Origin: UBA6220 sp937870835
Lineage (GTDB): Bacteria; Patescibacteriota; Minisyncoccia; Minisyncoccales; Minisyncoccaceae
DNA length: 8,005 bases
Direction of reading: 5' to 3'
Assembly (NCBI GenBank): GCA_035421265.1
Contig: DAOLWP010000027.1
Span: forward strand, 1 to 8,005
Positions 5,221-8,005 of this stretch are shown piece by piece. The notes beneath the pieces were generated by a model. It was given only the letters and a program-made list of their open reading frames with translations, was not told the DNA's origin and searched no databases. The translations under genes were made by a program, and so were the position numbers. Each line of letters opens with the position of its first letter. Position 1 is the first letter of the stretch.

Positions 5221-7242
5221 TTATTTCCAAATTCTTTTTTCGTTCACATACCAATTTTCAATATTAGAAAATATTTTTGAAGAATCAATAAGCCTATTTA
5301 TCTCAATTCCTTTTATGTTTTGGCGCGCTGCTAAGATTATATCAGCCGAATATAAATAAATAGCTGGCGCATCGGCTATAAGCGTATTTTGGATTGTTTG
5401 TAAAGTTTTAATTCTTTCTTTGTCATAGGGATCGGCGTAAGCGCGTTGTTTTTCTAAAAGCGTATCTAAATTTTTGTTTTGATAAAGAGAAAAATTAGAA
5501 CCAGGGTCAATTATTTGCGAAGAATGCCAATAGGGCAAAGGGTCTGGAAAAGCGCCTAATTTTTCTCCAAAAATTAAAAGGTCAAAATCTCTTTCTCTTA
5601 TTACTCTTTTTATTTCACTGGCATCTAAAACCTGAACTTCAATATTTACGCCTATTTTTTTCCATTGTGATTTAATAGAATTGGCAGCAGCGATGAGCGA
5701 GGGGTAATTGCTTGTTTTTAAGGTAAAAGACAAAGGTGTGATTTCAGCAGGAATTACAAAACAAATTTCGTTAAGTTTTTTAATGGTGGCGTTTGAAACA
5801 ATACCCGTCCCCTTAGTTAAACCATTAGGCTTTAATATCTCGTCAGCATATTTTTCTTGGAAAGCAATAACTGCTTTTTTGGTATTTTCTCCAAAAGTGC
5901 CAGTAATTTCTCCACTTGGATAAACGGCGGGGTCTTGCGCTAAACATTCTTGCAGTTTTTTTACCTCAGCGCCGCTGCTGCCGCTTTTTAAGTTTTGGCT
6001 GAACTTAAAACCATTTGTTTTTTGAATAGTTTTTTGTCTTAATCCATTTTCTTGCAGCAGATAACCTGCTTTGTCTAAATCAGCTTGAGCTTCTTCTAAA
6101 TTGTAGGCAATAATATTTTGAGGTTGCTCTATTTCACTAAAAAAGTTTGGGAGAAGAGGCGAGTCAACAATTTGTCCGTGATTATCTATAGCTGCTTTTA
6201 TAATTTCATTTTTGTCTGTCGCTTTTGTTAAAGCCACTCGGAGATTTTTGTCTTTGAATGGGTCACGGCTGTTGTTAAAAAACAATCCAAAATAATTAGG
6301 AGATTGCAAGTAATATTGTTTTAAGCTTTTTGGCAAAGCATTATAATTAAGAGTGTTTGAGTTTTCTAATTCTCCAATATCTATAGCTCCTTTTTTAAGA
6401 GCATTATATAAATCATTTTGATTATCAAAAAAGATAATTTGAATTTTTTGAATTCGGGTTGAAGAATAATAATTTTTATTGGCGTTTAAAACAATTGAAG
6501 TTATTTTTTTATCATTATTTTGTTCTACTTTTATAACTTTATAAGGTCCGGAACCAATAGGGGTGAATAAATTTAATTGGGTGTTGCTCGTCATAGCCTG
6601 GAAAGTGGCGTTTTCCCAAATATGTTTAGGCATTATCTTTAAGTTGCTTAATAGTTCTAAAGCATTACTATAAGGTTGTTTGAATTTAATTAATCCTTTA
6701 TAGTCAGAAGTTTTTTCTACTTCTACGGTTTGCCAGTTAGCTCTCAAAGGGCTCATAAAGTCAGAATCTTGGACTAAATGGATTGTAAAAACAACATCGT
6801 CCATTGTTAACGGCTTTCCATCAATCCATTTTGCGTTTTTTTTAAGCGAAAATTCAATGGTGCGGCCGTTGTCAATGAAACGATAATCTTCTATTAGGTC
6901 GGGAGTTAAAAATCCGTCTTGGTCATAACTCATTAAAGAAGAAAATGTTAATTCAATTAAAGCTCGGTCAATTTCCGACGAATAAGCATAAAGGGGGTTG
7001 ATGGTTTGGGGTTGGCCAACCATTCCATATTTAATAGCGCCGCTGTCTTTGGGAACAACTTGTGTATTTTTATGGTAAAAATTAATTAATAGAAAAATAG
7101 CTGAAGCTGTAAAAAACAAGGCAGCTATTCCAAAAATACATTTTTCTTTCCGTGTTAAAATTTTAAAAAATTGTGTCCATTGTCCCAAAGAAGGCAATTT
7201 ATGGGAAGAATTTTGGTCAGAATTTTTTTTGAAAAAAGACAT
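5221..7242 (-). CDS. Family 5 extracellular solute-binding protein (peptide type) with inserted peptidoglycan-binding domain
   Basis: The protein resembles DppA/OppA-type binding proteins of ABC importers. A cytoplasmic head of about 35 residues is followed by one membrane helix (about 36-56) and no lipobox, so it is anchored by a helix, not by lipid. Family 5 signatures follow: GMVGQPQTINPLY (73-85), KWIDGKPLTMDDVVFT (138-153), GSGPY (230-234) and LRVALTKATDKNEII. At about 417-494 the fold is interrupted by a PG_binding_1-type module: LKSGSSGAEVKKLQECL, then GEITGTFGENTKKAVIAFQ, ending in LNEIC, with Cys433 and Cys494 possibly paired. The binding-protein fold then resumes (LSFTLKTSNYP) and runs to the end. 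The total of 673 residues fits a roughly 590-residue family member plus this insert. The ATG gives a sensible N-terminus with basic residues before the helix. No permease or ATPase genes flank it. Its own weak promoter (TATAGT at 7250-7255) is likely. Ligand unknown; peptides are the family default. Confidence 0.9.
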   Translation of the reverse strand: MSFFKKNSDQNSSHKLPSLGQWTQFFKILTRKEKCIFGIAALFFTASAIFLLINFYHKNTQVVPKDSGAIKYGMVGQPQTINPLYAYSSEIDRALIELTFSSLMSYDQDGFLTPDLIEDYRFIDNGRTIEFSLKKNAKWIDGKPLTMDDVVFTIHLVQDSDFMSPLRANWQTVEVEKTSDYKGLIKFKQPYSNALELLSNLKIMPKHIWENATFQAMTSNTQLNLFTPIGSGPYKVIKVEQNNDKKITSIVLNANKNYYSSTRIQKIQIIFFDNQNDLYNALKKGAIDIGELENSNTLNYNALPKSLKQYYLQSPNYFGLFFNNSRDPFKDKNLRVALTKATDKNEIIKAAIDNHGQIVDSPLLPNFFSEIEQPQNIIAYNLEEAQADLDKAGYLLQENGLRQKTIQKTNGFKFSQNLKSGSSGAEVKKLQECLAQDPAVYPSGEITGTFGENTKKAVIAFQEKYADEILKPNGLTKGTGIVSNATIKKLNEICFVIPAEITPLSFTLKTSNYPSLIAAANSIKSQWKKIGVNIEVQVLDASEIKRVIRERDFDLLIFGEKLGAFPDPLPYWHSSQIIDPGSNFSLYQNKNLDTLLEKQRAYADPYDKERIKTLQTIQNTLIADAPAIYLYSADIILAARQNIKGIEINRLIDSSKIFSNIENWYVNEKRIWK

Positions 7243-7249
7243 AAGATAA

Positions 7250-7255
7250 ACTATA
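7250..7255 (-). promoter_or_regulatory. Possible -10 of the solute-binding protein gene
   Basis: TATAGT on the minus strand (5 of 6 matches) ends 7 nt before the ATG at 7242. No recognisable -35 lies 16-18 nt upstream. The inverted repeat at 7259-7284 occupies that place instead. Confidence 0.35.
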
Positions 7256-7258
7256 CGC

Positions 7259-7284
7259 CGTCCTTAAATTATTTTTAGAGGACG
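7259..7284. promoter_or_regulatory. Inverted repeat CGTCCT-N14-AGGACG, possible operator
   Basis: Two perfect 6-bp arms, among the few GC-containing words in this gap, flank an AT-only or nearly AT-only centre. The repeat begins 4 bp upstream of the putative -10 and covers the spacer/-35 region, where an activator or repressor would bind. It is not followed by a T-run, so a terminator is unlikely. The rest of the 138-nt gap (7243-7380) holds a 16-bp A/T palindrome at 7316-7331 and no gene. Confidence 0.35.
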
Positions 7285-7360
7285 AGATAAAATCAGTAAA
7301 TAAAAAACAAAGACAATTTTTAATTAAAAATAAATTAAAATAAATTTGAGTTTTGAGATT

Positions 7361-7380
7361 TTTCAAAGTTATTTTTGAAA
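7361..7380 (-). terminator. Weak A/T hairpin right after secG
   Basis: TTTCAAA and TTTGAAA arms of 7 bp enclose a 6-nt loop immediately after the secG stop. The stem has a single G-C pair per arm and no clean T-run follows, so it is at best a 3'-end-protecting or leaky terminator structure. Confidence 0.2.
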
Positions 7381-7596
7381 TTAAAGAATAAGATTGGCAA
7401 TAGACAAGCCGATAAAAGCAATAATTAAAATAATAGTAATCCAAAGTAGGTTTTTTTGGATGCCTCGTCTGGTGCTATAAGCTTCGCCGCTGCCGCCAAA
7501 AGCCGCGCCTAAAGCCGTTCCTCTTTGTTGGAGGATAATAGCAACAATAATTAAGACAGAAACAATTGCTTGAATAATGAGTAAAACTTGATTCAT
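7381..7596 (-). CDS. secG: Preprotein translocase subunit SecG
   Basis: SecG is the small, two-helix accessory subunit of the SecYEG protein-export channel in the inner membrane. The 71-residue protein shows the family pattern exactly: an N-terminal helix (VLLIIQAIVSVLIIVAIIL), the conserved cytoplasmic loop QQRGTALGAAFGGSGEAY with the FGG motif, then STRRGIQKNLLWIT leading into the second helix and a short end. The length is normal for the family. It starts 6 nt after the stop of the holin-like gene, so the two are almost certainly co-transcribed from the promoter at 7963-7990. No Shine-Dalgarno precedes the ATG, so translational coupling to the gene before it is plausible. The prepilin and the anchored binding protein in this window are both expected to need the Sec channel. 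Confidence 0.93.
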   Translation of the reverse strand: MNQVLLIIQAIVSVLIIVAIILQQRGTALGAAFGGSGEAYSTRRGIQKNLLWITIILIIAFIGLSIANLIL

Positions 7597-7602
7597 ATAT
7601 AA

Positions 7603-7956
7603 TTAATTTTGTTTTAATAATTTGCCGAGCAATAGGTCTACAGCCCAGACAATTAGAGAAGCAAAAAATATGTTTTTAAGTCCTTGAAATTCTAAATGGG
7701 TAGAAAAAAGGCAATCTACAATCCAGACCAAAAGCATAATTATTACAAAGGAAAATAAATTAAAGGTAATAATTCTAAGGGGCAGGGTGATTAGATATAA
7801 AAGCGGTCTTACAAAATAAAGCAGCAAACCAAGAGCCGCGCCGGCCAAAATAAGAGTTAGCCAATTATGGTCATAAGTTGCTCCGGGGGCGAGAATATAT
7901 ACAGCTATAGCAAGACCGGTTATTCCAGCTATCATTTTGACGAACAAGCTGTTCAT
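7603..7956 (-). CDS. Phage holin family 4-like membrane protein (four helices)
   Basis: A 117-residue integral membrane protein with four predicted helices: about 7-23, 31-49, 60-80 and 95-112. The pattern of a second helix running into FVRPLLYLITLPLRIITFNLF is the hallmark of the Phage_holin_4_2 (PF04020) family. Despite its name, this family is widespread in bacterial chromosomes outside any prophage, and its function is not established. No phage genes are nearby, so a lysis role is not supported here. A GTG at 7960-7962 would add two residues, but it falls between the -10 box and the expected transcription start, so the ATG at 7956 is chosen. The gene heads a short operon with secG, 6 nt downstream. 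The link with secG suggests an envelope or membrane role, which is inference only. Confidence 0.85.
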   Translation of the reverse strand: MNSLFVKMIAGITGLAIAVYILAPGATYDHNWLTLILAGAALGLLLYFVRPLLYLITLPLRIITFNLFSFVIIMLLVWIVDCLFSTHLEFQGLKNIFFASLIVWAVDLLLGKLLKQN

Positions 7957-7962
7957 AATCAC

Positions 7963-7990
7963 ATCATATCAGATTTTATATTTTCGTCAA
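7963..7990 (-). promoter_or_regulatory. Strong promoter of the holin-like/secG operon, predicts leaderless mRNA
   Basis: On the minus strand TTGACG (7985-7990, 5 of 6 matches) is followed after 16 nt by TATGAT (7963-7968, 5 of 6), preceded by TGA, which makes it an extended -10. The ATG at 7956 starts exactly 7 nt after the last base of the -10, the usual position of the transcription start. This is the best promoter in the window. Confidence 0.75.
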
Positions 7991-8005
7991 CTACTATATA
8001 TAAAG

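Noticed and set aside
7316..7331. 16-bp perfect palindrome ATTTTTAATTAAAAAT
   Set aside because: It is made only of A and T in a nearly pure A/T gap, so it is expected by chance fairly often, and no T-run or operator context supports it.
7217..7444. 75-codon minus-strand frame overlapping secG and its downstream gap
   Set aside because: It runs out of frame through the 3' end of secG and the AT-rich gap, and its product is a low-complexity mix of F, Y, N and L with no family features.
7603..7962. Prophage or lysis cassette suggested by the holin-family protein
   Set aside because: No endolysin, integrase or phage structural gene is present, and this holin family is common in ordinary chromosomes.
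237..7962. Alternative genetic code with TGA read as glycine (as in Gracilibacteria/SR1)
   Set aside because: All seven complete genes translate cleanly under the standard code with no in-frame TGA. Six end in TAA and one in TAG.

Overview
The window is AT-rich and gene-dense. It looks like a piece of a Candidate Phyla Radiation (Patescibacteria, probably Parcubacteria-like) genome. The grounds are the gene types: a type IV prepilin carrying a LamG domain, an RNase J with a long disordered N-terminal tail, a cupin-type (archaeal-style) glucose-6-phosphate isomerase, and a membrane-anchored solute-binding protein with a peptidoglycan-binding module inserted in it. No start codon has a convincing Shine-Dalgarno sequence. 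This placement is inferred from family knowledge and was not checked by any search.

Layout. Positions 2-97 (+) look like the last 31 codons of a gene cut by the window edge. An intergenic stretch (98-236) follows, with a GC-rich patch, a weak hairpin plus T-run, and a promoter whose -10 lies directly before the next ATG. Then come two plus-strand genes 3 nt apart: the LamG prepilin (237-1139) and a phosphomannomutase/phosphoglucomutase (1143-2474). They end at a strong hairpin (2508-2536) with T-rich tracts on both sides, shared with the convergent minus-strand genes. Read in their own direction from the right edge, those are a four-helix phage-holin-4-like membrane protein, secG, a family 5 solute-binding protein, cupin glucose-6-phosphate isomerase, and RNase J.

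How the genes fit together. The two sugar enzymes interconvert fructose-6-P, glucose-6-P, glucose-1-P and possibly mannose phosphates, so they feed glycolysis and nucleotide-sugar synthesis. The prepilin, the SecG subunit, the holin-like protein and the anchored binding protein belong to the cell surface or the secretion route. RNase J handles RNA decay or maturation. No transporter permease or ATPase, and no pilus assembly gene, lies in the window, so the binding protein and the prepilin are orphans here.

The most notable observations are three. First, a peptidoglycan-binding domain is nested inside the solute-binding protein. Second, four genes show a -10-like hexamer 5-7 nt before the start codon, which predicts leaderless mRNAs and settles one start choice. 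Third, the prepilin leader peptide is built from three perfect 9-bp tandem repeats. I found no CRISPR array, insertion sequence, tRNA or rRNA. No intergenic stretch exceeds 300 bases.
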